This document shows, piece by piece, positions 50,577-59,785 of a DNA stretch of 64,000 nucleotides (its first letter is position 1; every line of letters begins with the position of its first letter). Origin of the DNA: CAYOSF01 sp964406605 (GTDB lineage Bacteria > Chloroflexota > Dehalococcoidia > DSTF01 > RBG-16-68-14); contig CAYOSF010000004.1 of NCBI GenBank assembly GCA_964406605.1, forward strand, positions 62,001 to 126,000, in the 5' to 3' direction. The notes beneath the pieces are model-generated. The model was not told the origin of the DNA. It ran no database searches and worked only from the letters and a program-made list of their open reading frames with translations. A program made the position numbers and the translations under genes.

Positions 50577-52856
50577 CTAGATCTTCCCAAGCGCTCTCAG
50601 GATGCGCTCCGGTGTGGCGGGCACCTCTGTCACGCGCACGCCAACGGCGTCTTCGATGGCGTTGGCGATGACGGCGGCGCCGGGGACGATCGGCGGTTCG
50701 CCGACGCCGCGGGCGCCGTACGGCCCGTCTTCTGAGGGCACCTCCACGATCAGGGTCTCGATCTTCGGTATGTCCCTGGCAGTGGGCATCTTCGAGTCCA
50801 GCAGGCTGGGGTTGAGCAGACAGCCGTTCTCGTCGTAGAGGAGCTGTTCCCAGAGGCCGATGCCGATGGCGTGAGCGGTCGCGCCCTGCATCTGGCCCTC
50901 AACTGAGAGGGGGTTGACGGCGAAGCCGACATCCTGGGCCGTGGCCCAGCGGAGGACGCTGACCTGGCCCGTCTCGGGGTCCACCTCCACTTCGGCGACC
51001 TGGGCGCTGAAGCCGGGCGCCTGCCGGTGGGCGGCGATGGAGCCGCGACCGAAGATGGGCGGGTGCGGGGCGCCGAAGCCGGTGGTAATGCCGGCCAGGC
51101 GGCGGAGGGGGAGCGATTCGTCGGGGGAACCCTTCACGCGGACTGCTCCTTCGGCGACCTCCATGTCTTCCGGATCGGCCTCCAGACGCTGGGCGGCTAT
51201 CGAGAGCATCTGCTGGCGCGCGTCCTCCGCGGCGGCCTTCACCGCGCTTCCCACGGTGAACAGCGTCTTGCTGCCGCCGGTGACGCCGCCAAAGGGTGCC
51301 GTCGTGGTATCGCCGGTGATGACGTTCACTGTCTCGACGGGCACGCCCAGCTCCTCGGCGGCGATCTGGGCGAACGAGGTGTTGGTGCCGGTGATGTCGT
51401 TGGCGCCGACGACGACGCTGAAGGTGCCGTCGCCGTTGAGCTTGACCTGCGCGCTCGCCGGCTGGAGACCGCCCATCCAGCCGCCCACGGCCACGCCGAC
51501 GCCCCGGCGCTTGCCGTCGCTGCCTTCGTGCCGGCCGCGCGAACGCCAGATATCGCTCTCGCGAACCGCCTCCAGGCAGTCCCTGAGCCCGATGCTCGAG
51601 TAGACGGCCCTGCTGGGCGTCTGGTCCCCTTTCCCGACGGCGTTCTGGAGCCGGACCTCCAGCGGGTCCAGCCCGAGCTCTCGGGCCATCACGTCCATCT
51701 GGCTCTCTATGGCAAAGGCCGCGTTGTGGGCGCCGGGCGCGCGGAGAGCTCCGACGCTTACCCTGTTCGTCAGCACTTCGTACGACTCGATCTCCAGGTG
51801 CGGGAACGTGTAGGAGGCGCCGATGAGGATGGCGCCCACTGCGGCGGGCGCGCCGGGATAGGCGCCGGCGTCAAACACCATCTTCGCCTTCATGGCGGTA
51901 AGGGAGCCGTCGCGCTTCATTCCCGTCTTGAGCTCCACGACGCACGGTGTCGAAGGATTGCCGCCTATGAGGTCGTCCGCTCTGGTGAAGACGAGCTTGA
52001 CCGGCCGCTCCACGACACGGGAGAGCGCCGCCGTCAGCGGCTGCGTGAGCGAGACCTTGCCGCCGAAGCCGCCCCCAAGCTCCAGCCCGAAGACGCGGAT
52101 CTTGGTTTCAGGGATGCCAAGGATGTTCGACACTTGGTCGCGCACAAAGAACTGTCCCTGGGTACCGGTCCAGATGGTAATCTCGCCGCTGGCGCCGTCG
52201 TAGTCGGCCACGGTTCCCTGGGTCTCCATGTATCCCTGGTGCACGGCCGGCGTGTACCATGTGCGTTCGATGACGGCGTCGGCTTCGCGAAAGCCCTGCT
52301 CGACGTCGCCTCGGTTGAACTTGACCTGCGCGACGACGTTGCTCGGCTTGTCCGATTCCTCCGGCTGCACGTCCACGGTCGCGTGAGCCTGCGCCTCTGA
52401 GCGGTCGACATCCGAGACGGGGCTGCGGGCGAGAGGCGCGTCCTCGCGCATCGCCTCGATGGGATCGAGGACGGCGGGCAGCTTCTCGTAGTCGACGTCG
52501 ATCAGTTCGCGCGCCTCCTCGGCGGTGGCGAGATCGCGGGCGAGGACGGCGGCGACGGGCTCGCCCTGGAACACGACCTCGGAGTCGGCCAGGAGATTGT
52601 AGGCGCGGTTCGATCTGCGCCTCTCGTCGAACTTGGGCAGGTCCGCGGCCGTAACGACACGCTCCACGCCTTCAACGGCGGCGGCCTTCTCGGTGTCGAT
52701 ACGCCTGATCCGGGCGTGGGCATGGGGGCTCAGCAGCAGCTTGCAGTACAGCATCCCGGGAAGCTGAATGTCGCCGGTATAGACCGTCTCGCCGGTGACC
52801 TTGCGCACACCTTCGATGCGGGTGACCGGCTTGCCTACGGATCTAAAGCTGGTCAT
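50577..52856 (-). CDS. Molybdenum hydroxylase large subunit (xanthine dehydrogenase/CO dehydrogenase type)
   Basis: 759 residues, complete. The molybdopterin-binding glycine motif LGGGFGGKVSLTQPL, the GALRAPGAHNAAFAIE segment and the catalytic glutamate in the C-terminal RGVGEPPIVPGA are all present; N-terminal domain KPVTRIEGVRKVTGETVYTG is typical. The substrate cannot be told from the sequence (xanthine, aldehyde, aromatic). The small FeS and FAD subunits are not adjacent, so this may be a single-subunit variant or depend on genes elsewhere. Followed by the DinB/SCP2 and MobA-like genes in an operon. Confidence 0.9.
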   Translation of the reverse strand: MTSFRSVGKPVTRIEGVRKVTGETVYTGDIQLPGMLYCKLLLSPHAHARIRRIDTEKAAAVEGVERVVTAADLPKFDERRRSNRAYNLLADSEVVFQGEPVAAVLARDLATAEEARELIDVDYEKLPAVLDPIEAMREDAPLARSPVSDVDRSEAQAHATVDVQPEESDKPSNVVAQVKFNRGDVEQGFREADAVIERTWYTPAVHQGYMETQGTVADYDGASGEITIWTGTQGQFFVRDQVSNILGIPETKIRVFGLELGGGFGGKVSLTQPLTAALSRVVERPVKLVFTRADDLIGGNPSTPCVVELKTGMKRDGSLTAMKAKMVFDAGAYPGAPAAVGAILIGASYTFPHLEIESYEVLTNRVSVGALRAPGAHNAAFAIESQMDVMARELGLDPLEVRLQNAVGKGDQTPSRAVYSSIGLRDCLEAVRESDIWRSRGRHEGSDGKRRGVGVAVGGWMGGLQPASAQVKLNGDGTFSVVVGANDITGTNTSFAQIAAEELGVPVETVNVITGDTTTAPFGGVTGGSKTLFTVGSAVKAAAEDARQQMLSIAAQRLEADPEDMEVAEGAVRVKGSPDESLPLRRLAGITTGFGAPHPPIFGRGSIAAHRQAPGFSAQVAEVEVDPETGQVSVLRWATAQDVGFAVNPLSVEGQMQGATAHAIGIGLWEQLLYDENGCLLNPSLLDSKMPTARDIPKIETLIVEVPSEDGPYGARGVGEPPIVPGAAVIANAIEDAVGVRVTEVPATPERILRALGKI

Positions 52857-52956
52857 GGCGTCATCCTCCCTGGCTGCAGACGCGGACTCTCACTACGTGT
52901 AGGAATCTCCCGGCCGAGGGCGAGCGCTCAGCCTCGTTCGTGACGTCGGTCCGTGG

Positions 52957-53280
52957 TTATCCTTCGGCGCGTTCCGATGCGATCTCACTTGTTACGCCCT
53001 CGACCGCGATCGCCCGGGTCCTCGTGGCTTTCGTTCTCAGCGGCGCGAGCTCGACGTACTCCGGCGAGGAGTTCCATTGTCGCATCCGCTCAGCGGTTGG
53101 GAACTCGAGCACGATAATCCTCTCGGGTCTCCAGTCTCCGGTCAGCGGGGTTACCTGTCCTCCGCGAACGAGGTAGCGCCCGCCGTACTTTGCCACCGTG
53201 GCCGGCACCTTGCGCACGTACTCGGCGTAGGTGGTCTCATCGAGGATCGCAACCTCCACGATCATGTAGGCCGGCATCAC
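52957..53280 (-). CDS. DUF1330 protein
   Basis: 107 residues with the family pattern PAYMIVEVAILDETTYAEYV, GGRYLVRGGQVTPLTGDW and VLEFPTAERMRQWNSSPEYV. A small ferredoxin-like fold, perhaps an accessory to oxidoreductases or isomerases. Located just upstream of the molybdenum hydroxylase gene on the same strand. Confidence 0.9.
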   Translation of the reverse strand: MMPAYMIVEVAILDETTYAEYVRKVPATVAKYGGRYLVRGGQVTPLTGDWRPERIIVLEFPTAERMRQWNSSPEYVELAPLRTKATRTRAIAVEGVTSEIASERAEG

Positions 53281-53367
53281 GACGCCCAGTGACAGCAGGG
53301 CTCCGGTCTGTTGCCGACGAACCGGCTTGCGCTGCGCCGCATGACAGAGGGGACGCGTCCGGCCCCG

Positions 53368-53811
53368 CTAGGCATCCGTCTGATGGGCCAGCTCGATGAG
53401 CGCCTCAAGGGCGGCGATGTAGCCAAACCAGCCCAACCCGGCCACCATTCCGCGGCAGACGTCCGCCGTCACCGAACGGCGGCGAAAGCGCTCGCGGCCG
53501 TGGATGTTGGAGATATGCACTTCGATGGCAGGCTTGCCGGCGGCGGACAGGGCGTCGCGCAGGGAGAGCCCGTAGTGGGTGAGAGCGCCGGGGTTGATGA
53601 TGATGGCATCGGCGCCGGCCGCTTCCTGCTGGAGGTAGTCGACGATGGCGCCTTCGTGGTTGGACTGGAACGCAGCCACCTCGGCTCCCAGCTCTTTCGC
53701 CCGCTCCGTGACGCGCGCCTCGATGTCGGCGAGGGTGAGGCGGCCGTAGACCTCGGGCTCGCGCTGCCCCAGGGTGTTCAGGTTCGGTCCGTTGATCAGC
53801 AGGACTCGCAT
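53368..53811 (-). CDS. aroQ: Type II 3-dehydroquinate dehydratase
   Basis: Third step of the shikimate pathway. 147 residues, the family length. Motifs: LLINGPNLNTLGQREPEVYG (catalytic tyrosine), FQSNHEGAIVDYLQ, IINPGALTHYGLSLRDAL, and EVHISNIHGRERFRRRSV. ATG 53811 is the conserved start MRVLLINGPN; longer in-frame extensions run into the next promoter region. Confidence 0.97.
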   Translation of the reverse strand: MRVLLINGPNLNTLGQREPEVYGRLTLADIEARVTERAKELGAEVAAFQSNHEGAIVDYLQQEAAGADAIIINPGALTHYGLSLRDALSAAGKPAIEVHISNIHGRERFRRRSVTADVCRGMVAGLGWFGYIAALEALIELAHQTDA

Positions 53812-54020
53812 CGATAGCAGGGTACAAGAAACGGCGGTCAAGGGTCGAGGGGTGGCAAGGGTGGCTGGATGCGTGCATGTATAATGGTGGGACTCGTGGC
53901 CGAGCGGAGGCCGGAAGCCGCCGATCCGCAGGTCCGGGGAGCGCCGGCGCGATGATGGCCCCGAAGGCGCGCGCCGGTCTTGTCGACACATGCCGGTCGC
54001 ACCGGTGACCAACGCGAGCA

Positions 54021-55289
54021 ATGAATAGGACCTACGTTGCAGTCGGGCTGGTGGCCATGCTGGTGGCGGTTTCGTTCGTGCTCGCCAGGCAACTCACGAT
54101 GACCGAGACAGCCCGGGGAGGAGGGCAGGCGGCCACGATGTCCCTTCACGTGGAGAGTCCACCGGACGCCTGTGATGATACGGACAGACCGACGACCTGC
54201 AGCATCCCCCCCGACGCGACGTTCACGCTGTCCGTCACCGTGGACGGCCTGCCGGTTGACCCGAATACCGAGCAGGAGGCCGGGTACGTCGCGTTCCAGA
54301 GCCAAGTCTTCTATGGTGATCTGGCCTACGAACCGGCGGCCGCCGCGGCCGACGAGATCGTCTGGCCGGAGGGTGCCCTCCCGGTCCGATCGCCGGCTGT
54401 CCCCACCGGGCTGGAACGGATCGTCGCCCATGGCGACGTCAGCGGCGTGACGCCTCCACTAGCGCCTAGCAACCATACCGGCGGCGTGGTGGAGATCGCA
54501 TTTGCCTGCCCGGCGCAGCCGCAGAGCTTCAAGCTCGCGCTGCTGCCGTACGACCCGGTTGACCGTCCTCTCGGGGCGGGCTTCAAGCTGCTGGACCAGG
54601 GGACGGGGGAACTCGGGCAGACCGTGCCGGCGAAGACCACGGGCCAGCAGGAGCTCGACCTGGACGGCCGGCCGGAGACACCGCCAGAAACGGTGGACGT
54701 AGCGGCGGTGCTCGTGATCAACTGCGGCGCGCCTCCAACCAGCACGGCAACGCCCACCCCCACGCTGACCGCGACGCCCACCGCAACGCCGGCGCCTCCC
54801 GCGGGACCCACGGGCCTAGAGGCCATCGTGGTGCAGGATGCACTCGCCATCCAACTCCTGTGGCAGGACAACGCGGTCAACGAGGACTCGTACCTCGTGG
54901 AGCGCTCGACGGCGGGCGCAGAGGGCCCCTGGTCGGTGATCGCGACGCTTCCCCCCGACAGCTCTGGCTACTTCGATTCCGGCCTTGAGGACGGCGTGAC
55001 GTACTGGTACCGGGTGGCGGCCGCGAACGAAGCCGGCACGTCGGAGTACTCGAACGTTGTCTTCGGTACCGCTACGGTGCTGCCAAAGCCTCCCGTCGGG
55101 GACGTGAGCTGCGACGGCGAGGTGGACGCCATCGATGCCGCGCTGGTGCTTCAATTCGGCGCGGCGCTCATAGGGAAGTTGTCCTGCGAGAAGGCCGCCG
55201 ACGTGAACGAGGACGGCGCGATCAACGCCATCGACGCGGTGTTGATCCTGCAGTTCGTCGCGGGGCTGATCGACGGACTGCCGCCGTAG
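54021..55289 (+). CDS. Secreted cohesin-like/FN3/dockerin protein
   Basis: 422 residues. Signal peptide; a cohesin-like beta-sandwich from TFTLSVTVDGLPVD to AVLVINCG; Thr/Pro linker; a fibronectin type III domain (LQLLWQDNAVNEDSYLVERS-like, AAANEAGTSEYSNVVF); and a C-terminal type I dockerin of two EF-like repeats (GDVSCDGEVDAIDAALVLQF and DVNEDGAINAIDAVLILQF). It can both display a cohesin-like surface and dock to another cohesin, suggesting a scaffold. A TATAAT lies at 53880-53885, but without a good -35. Confidence 0.85.
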   Translation: MNRTYVAVGLVAMLVAVSFVLARQLTMTETARGGGQAATMSLHVESPPDACDDTDRPTTCSIPPDATFTLSVTVDGLPVDPNTEQEAGYVAFQSQVFYGDLAYEPAAAAADEIVWPEGALPVRSPAVPTGLERIVAHGDVSGVTPPLAPSNHTGGVVEIAFACPAQPQSFKLALLPYDPVDRPLGAGFKLLDQGTGELGQTVPAKTTGQQELDLDGRPETPPETVDVAAVLVINCGAPPTSTATPTPTLTATPTATPAPPAGPTGLEAIVVQDALAIQLLWQDNAVNEDSYLVERSTAGAEGPWSVIATLPPDSSGYFDSGLEDGVTYWYRVAAANEAGTSEYSNVVFGTATVLPKPPVGDVSCDGEVDAIDAALVLQFGAALIGKLSCEKAADVNEDGAINAIDAVLILQFVAGLIDGLPP

Positions 55290-55438
55290 TGTGTCGGCAG
55301 GGGCTTCCCGGCGGCAGTGAAGCGCCATGCAGGGTATTGAGGGCGCTGCTGCGATGTCTTGCCTCGGGACGTTCCAGTGGTGCGGGCGCGCCGGCGACTG
55401 GGGGTGCGACACTCCTCTCAACGGGGAGGTGACAGACG

Positions 55439-56626
55439 ATGGCCGACAGAAACCTCAGCGAGTACGCAGGGCGATATCGTGTGCTGGAGGAGCCGGGTGT
55501 CGAGATCATTGCCAGCAGGGAACGGCTTGCCCTCAGGTTGCCGGGCGTGCCGCCCCAGTACGACGCGCCGCTCGCGCCGGACGGAGCAGGCGGAGAAGAC
55601 AGCTTCCGGTTCGCCTCAGGCCCGCTGGCCGGCGTACCGGTCACGTTCGGTAGCGACGAAAGCGGCGCTATCTCCAAGATCGATATCGGCGGGATCACCA
55701 AGCTGAACCGGGATGACGATAGAGCAAGGGACCATGATTACCACTTCGTCCCGCAGATGGAGCCGGATGAGGCGAAGGCTGAGGCATTCGAGGGGCTGTG
55801 GGCGGCGGCGGTGGAGCACGGCGACGGCGGACTCATCGAGTACGACCTCCATGAGCCGAAGCACGAGTTCCTGAGCTACCTCGTGGAGCGCAAACCCGTC
55901 GTGCTGCACGGGTCGAACGAGCCGGACATCAGAGTGTTCGAGCCGCGACGGCGGTCAACGGATGGTGCGCCGAGCGGCAACAAGCGGGCGGTCTACGCCT
56001 GCAGGGACGGCATCTGGCCGCTCTACTTCGCGGTTGTCGACCGCGAGAACTACCAGGGGAGTCTGAGCAACGGGGTGCTGCAGGTGGAGAACGAGGATGG
56101 GGGGCGGGCACGCTTGTACTACTTCTCGCTCAGCCGCGAGGAACTCGACCGCGAGCCCGGCCCGTGGACGAGCGGCACGGTGTACATCCTGCCGGGCAAG
56201 ACCTTTGAGCAGACCACGGGCGTCGCGGTCCAACCGCTGGAGGTGGCAAGCGAGGCGCCGGTGCGTCCGCTCGCGCGGCTCAGCGTCTCGCCGGAGGACT
56301 TCCCGTTTCTCCGGGACGTCTACGGGCACGACGGCTCGGTCGATGCACGGATACGGGAACTTGCCCGCAAGCTGTACGAGGAATGCGGGGAGGCACGCGC
56401 CTTGGAGGACGGATACGCTCTTCGATACGAGTGGAGTCCGGAGTGGGCGGCAGCCGTGGTGGAGTACATCGACCTGCTGCGGCCTTTGAACCCTTGGCGG
56501 CGTTTCGAGATTCAGATCGAACCGGGCGGCGGGCCGGTATGGCTGCTGATGCGGGGTTCGGAGGTCCTCAGAGACGTCATCGAGAAAGAACTGGCGAAGG
56601 TGGGCAAGGCTCAAACAGGACAATAG
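55439..56626 (+). CDS. Hypothetical protein, DUF3471-like N-terminus plus possible ADP-ribosyltransferase-like fold
   Basis: 395 residues. The first ~90 residues (LSEYAGRYRVLEEPGVEIIA, FRFASGPLAGVPVTFGSDES) resemble DUF3471-like beta barrels. The central part (VERKPVVLHGSNEPDIRVFE, His157; RAVYACRDGIWPLYFAVVDR, Tyr186) follows an H...Y pattern seen in ADP-ribosyltransferase-fold proteins, which often start LHGS/T and later have a VYAT/FA strand. No conserved glutamate can be assigned, so activity is a guess. The C-terminal part is helical. ATG 55439 follows GAGGTGACAGACG. Confidence 0.5.
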   Translation: MADRNLSEYAGRYRVLEEPGVEIIASRERLALRLPGVPPQYDAPLAPDGAGGEDSFRFASGPLAGVPVTFGSDESGAISKIDIGGITKLNRDDDRARDHDYHFVPQMEPDEAKAEAFEGLWAAAVEHGDGGLIEYDLHEPKHEFLSYLVERKPVVLHGSNEPDIRVFEPRRRSTDGAPSGNKRAVYACRDGIWPLYFAVVDRENYQGSLSNGVLQVENEDGGRARLYYFSLSREELDREPGPWTSGTVYILPGKTFEQTTGVAVQPLEVASEAPVRPLARLSVSPEDFPFLRDVYGHDGSVDARIRELARKLYEECGEARALEDGYALRYEWSPEWAAAVVEYIDLLRPLNPWRRFEIQIEPGGGPVWLLMRGSEVLRDVIEKELAKVGKAQTGQ

Positions 56627-56796
56627 CGAAAGGGCTGTCAACTCCGCTGGATCATCGCGTCGCCCGGCCACGAGGCCGCGAACACGCGTCGTGGATGCCT
56701 CCGCTGTGCCGGCGAGCCAGGGTCCATGAGTCCCGCGGTTGTGGGGGAGGCGCGCGGCCAGTATGCTGGCGGCAGGCTAGGAGGGCCAGCGGCGCC

Positions 56797-57867
56797 ATGC
56801 CGGGACGATCTGTCCTGCTACCATTCATCTTCGCTGTCGCGGCGGTCCTGGCGATGTCTGCGCCGGCAGGCCAGCGTGCGGACGCGGCAATCGCAGTCGC
56901 GCTGCCTCCGATCGGAGTGGTGTCCCAGAGCGGCGGTTCTGCACCCGGGTCTGCCGGGCTGGCCGACGACCTCGCGGGCTTCCTCGACACCTGCCCCAAC
57001 GCGGACCCCGCGTACGCGCAGATCCGGAGCGACTTCAAGCTGAGGAGAGAGGGGGTGCTCGTCGGTGACGTCCCCTGTTCGGGTCCCATCTCCTCCCTGC
57101 CGTTGTCCCAGTACACGGACGAACTGATCGTCCTGCAGGGCTTGAGGACGATCTACTACATGGACCGGGGCCGGTCCGGCCATTTGCCGTGGACGTCCGG
57201 GACCCTCTATGACTGGATGGTGTCGAAGATCGACGGCATTGACATTCGCGCCGGCGGCTCCTACTGCTGCGAGGACTTCGGCGGCGAGACGTACATCGTG
57301 GTCGGACAGCAGGACGACTTCAACAGGGACTTCGACAGAACGTGGCGCGGGATATCCGGGAACATCGGTCTGTACGTACACGAGACGCGCCACGTCGACG
57401 GCTTCCCCCACGTGTCCGGCTGCGGCATCGCAAACGGCTGCGACCAGACGTACGACGAGAGCAACCTGTCCCCGTATGGCATCCAGTGGTGGCTGAACGC
57501 GAACTGGCTCTCTGGGTATATCCACGTCGGGTTCTCCTGTCTGGACCCGAGCGAGGTACTGGAGACGGCCAACTGGCACCTGGGCGCCGCAAACTCGTCC
57601 AGGGACCGGTTTGTGGACACCAAACCCCCTCTGCTCACCATGCCCGCGCAGCCGGGCGGACCTTGCGAGCAGGCGGGCGACACGGACTGTGACGGCTTGG
57701 TCAACAGCATTGATGCTGCGCTGATTCTCCAGTTGAGCGCGGGCCTGATCGCGTCGCTTGCCTGCCCGGCAGGCGCGGACGTGAACCTCGATGGGGCGAC
57801 GAACGCCATCGACGCGGCGCTGGTCCTGCAGTTCAGCGCGGGGCTGATTCCAAGCTTGCCCGTGTAG
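56797..57867 (+). CDS. Secreted metzincin-like zinc protease with C-terminal dockerin
   Basis: 356 residues. Signal peptide (SVLLPFIFAVAAVLAMSAPA, cut after GQRADA). A catalytic-type region carries HETRHVDGFPH (His195, Glu196, His199, Gly202, His205), the exact HExxHxxGxxH metzincin motif. Many cysteines around it suggest disulfides. The C-terminus is a type I dockerin of two EF-like repeats (CDGLVNSIDAALILQLSAGL, VNLDGATNAIDAALVLQFSA). No Met-turn was confidently located. The protein may be anchored to a surface cohesin such as the lipoprotein at 24363-24926. Confidence 0.82.
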   Translation: MPGRSVLLPFIFAVAAVLAMSAPAGQRADAAIAVALPPIGVVSQSGGSAPGSAGLADDLAGFLDTCPNADPAYAQIRSDFKLRREGVLVGDVPCSGPISSLPLSQYTDELIVLQGLRTIYYMDRGRSGHLPWTSGTLYDWMVSKIDGIDIRAGGSYCCEDFGGETYIVVGQQDDFNRDFDRTWRGISGNIGLYVHETRHVDGFPHVSGCGIANGCDQTYDESNLSPYGIQWWLNANWLSGYIHVGFSCLDPSEVLETANWHLGAANSSRDRFVDTKPPLLTMPAQPGGPCEQAGDTDCDGLVNSIDAALILQLSAGLIASLACPAGADVNLDGATNAIDAALVLQFSAGLIPSLPV

Positions 57868-58011
57868 GGAGAGAAGAGCCGGACGGCAGGACGACCGCGT
57901 CTCAGGCGGGGCAAGGTCACCCACTTCTCTGTACACCCGCCTAGTTGCGGACGCGAGGCTGGCGGTCTATGCTGTGCGTAGGATCAGGATCTGGCAGGGC
58001 AGGTGAGACCC

Positions 58012-58752
58012 GTGACAACCGCGGTGCCGTACCTCATACAGGCGGGGACCATCGGCGAAGCGTGGGCGGATGTCTGCAATCACGTGCTGGCTAACCACAA
58101 TGACGTGAGAAACCTGTTGGTCACAATCAGTGATCCAGCATCATTAGATTCAGAGTTGCACGCGGCGGTGGATGACTTCTGCCGAGTTGAGGGCCTGCTC
58201 ACACCAAAGCATGTCGCCTACACGATCTTCCCGAAGGGGCTGGCTGAGGGACGCAGCGCGGATGAGCTCTACCACGTCTACAACCGTCCGCGGGGATTCT
58301 TCGAGAGAGTGAGTCGCCGAAGGAGAGGATGGGGCACATACTTCCGCCGGATGACGTGCTATGAGGCAAAGGGTGGCCGAGTTAACCAGCTGCATCGCAT
58401 CATCGAGGCCATCAACAAGCGAGCTGAGTGTCACAGGGCAGCCTACACAATGCTCATTCAGCAGCCAGGGCCCGACAATGCGAGGCGACGGGGAGGACCA
58501 TGCCTCAACTACATCGCTCTGCAGCTTCACCCCGGCGAGCCGCGCACCATTGGCCTTCTCGCCGTGTACCGCAATCACGACGTGGTCGAGAGGGTCTACG
58601 GCAACTACCTAGGTCTTGCCTGGTTGCTGGCGTTCATCTGCGGCGAAACAGGAAGCCAGGTAGGGCCACTAAGCTGCCTATCGTCGCGAGCGTACGTCGA
58701 ACGCAAGGTCACCGCACTGAGGAACCTCCTGAATAACGTGGGCGTCTCATGA
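58012..58752 (+). CDS. Thymidylate-synthase-like protein
   Basis: 246 residues related to ThyA-fold enzymes, which methylate or hydroxymethylate dUMP or dCMP. Seen: the pre-catalytic segment GRVNQLHRIIEAINKRAECH with RAAYTM at 142 on (ThyA SRRA equivalent), the catalytic cysteine region GGPCLNYIALQL (Cys164) and the nucleotide-binding part LLAVYRNHDVVERVYGNYLG (ThyA RSxD... equivalent, Arg187). The sequence is much diverged; His/Gln/Asn after the cysteine are replaced. GTG 58012 is preferred because AGGTGA lies five bases before; GTG 58003 is possible. It overlaps the next gene by ATGA, so it heads a coupled operon. Confidence 0.72.
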   Translation: MTTAVPYLIQAGTIGEAWADVCNHVLANHNDVRNLLVTISDPASLDSELHAAVDDFCRVEGLLTPKHVAYTIFPKGLAEGRSADELYHVYNRPRGFFERVSRRRRGWGTYFRRMTCYEAKGGRVNQLHRIIEAINKRAECHRAAYTMLIQQPGPDNARRRGGPCLNYIALQLHPGEPRTIGLLAVYRNHDVVERVYGNYLGLAWLLAFICGETGSQVGPLSCLSSRAYVERKVTALRNLLNNVGVS

Positions 58753-59783
58753 GGCGCCACGAGCCGCCCTTCAGGCTCAGAGAAGTCAAGTTGGAGGTTA
58801 CTCATCAGTGCGCGCTGACCTGCCTCCACTGCTCGAGCGAGGCGAATTGGTCTTGTCGGCGCGAAATGGACCCCGACAAAGCTTCGTACGTTCTGGATGA
58901 AATGATGGGGCTTGGGGTCACGGACATAGCCTTTTCGGGCGGCGAACCCATCCTGTGGAGGGGGCTCTACGACGCGGTGCGACAATGTGCCGAGAAAGGC
59001 GTGGAGACAACGATCTATACGTCTGGCAATGTTGACAACTCGAGTCTAGCGATGTCACTGCTGGCGAACAGCGGAGCCTGCCGAGTCGTTTTCAGCGTTT
59101 TCGGCGCTGATCGCGATGTCCATGAACGCATCACCCGCGTGAGCGGCAGCCTAGAGAGGACTCTGAGCGCAATGGACGCTGCCCGAGAGGCTGGTCTGTC
59201 GGTCGAGTTACACTTTGTGCCTATGCGGAGCAACTTCAGGGAGCTGCTTCGCATAGCGGACTTGGCCAGGGGGCGGCAGGTGGCGCGCGTCAGTGTGCTG
59301 CGCTTTGCCCCCCAAGGGAGAGGTGCCATAGAGCCCGGAATGGCGCTGACGCATGATGAGAACCTGGAGCTGAGACGAATGATGGTACGAGCGAGGGAGA
59401 AGATCGACCTGCGAGCGGGGTCGCCGTATAATTTCCTGTTGGTGAATGACAGCCCAGAGTGCTGTGCCGCTATCGACAGGCTGATTGTAGGCCCGGACTT
59501 TCGCATATACCCTTGCGACGCTTTCAAGCAGGTCGAATCGGGTGAGCTTGTGGGGGCCGATGACTTCTCGCAGCTCGATCGGTGGTCCTTGCAGGAATGC
59601 TGGGAGAAGTCGCCATACCTTGGTGCGGTTCGTAGCTATCTCACCACAGCGTTCGGCCCGCCGTGTGATGCGTGTGAACTGCTGGAAAGGTGCCTCTCAG
59701 GGTGTCTGGCTCAGAAGGTCATTGCGAACGGGACCCTGGACAAGGCTCCTGATCCGATGTGCTTGAAGCTGGGGATGCAGTAG
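58749..59783 (+). CDS. Radical SAM protein with SPASM-like C-terminus
   Basis: 344 residues. Begins with the CxxxCxxC cluster motif in THQCALTCLHCSSEA, then GVTDIAFSGGEPILWRGLYD (SAM-binding GGE), and a C-terminal cysteine-rich region (RIYPCDAFKQ, PPCDACELLERCLSGC) that probably holds one or more extra Fe-S clusters. Such enzymes modify peptides or small molecules by radical chemistry; here the neighbours suggest a nucleotide or DNA base. Overlaps the thymidylate-synthase-like gene by four bases. Confidence 0.9.
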   Translation: MRRHEPPFRLREVKLEVTHQCALTCLHCSSEANWSCRREMDPDKASYVLDEMMGLGVTDIAFSGGEPILWRGLYDAVRQCAEKGVETTIYTSGNVDNSSLAMSLLANSGACRVVFSVFGADRDVHERITRVSGSLERTLSAMDAAREAGLSVELHFVPMRSNFRELLRIADLARGRQVARVSVLRFAPQGRGAIEPGMALTHDENLELRRMMVRAREKIDLRAGSPYNFLLVNDSPECCAAIDRLIVGPDFRIYPCDAFKQVESGELVGADDFSQLDRWSLQECWEKSPYLGAVRSYLTTAFGPPCDACELLERCLSGCLAQKVIANGTLDKAPDPMCLKLGMQ

Positions 59784-59785
59784 TC

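Noticed and set aside
51027..52400. Plus-strand 457-codon open frame
   Set aside because: Antisense to the molybdenum hydroxylase gene; no domain.
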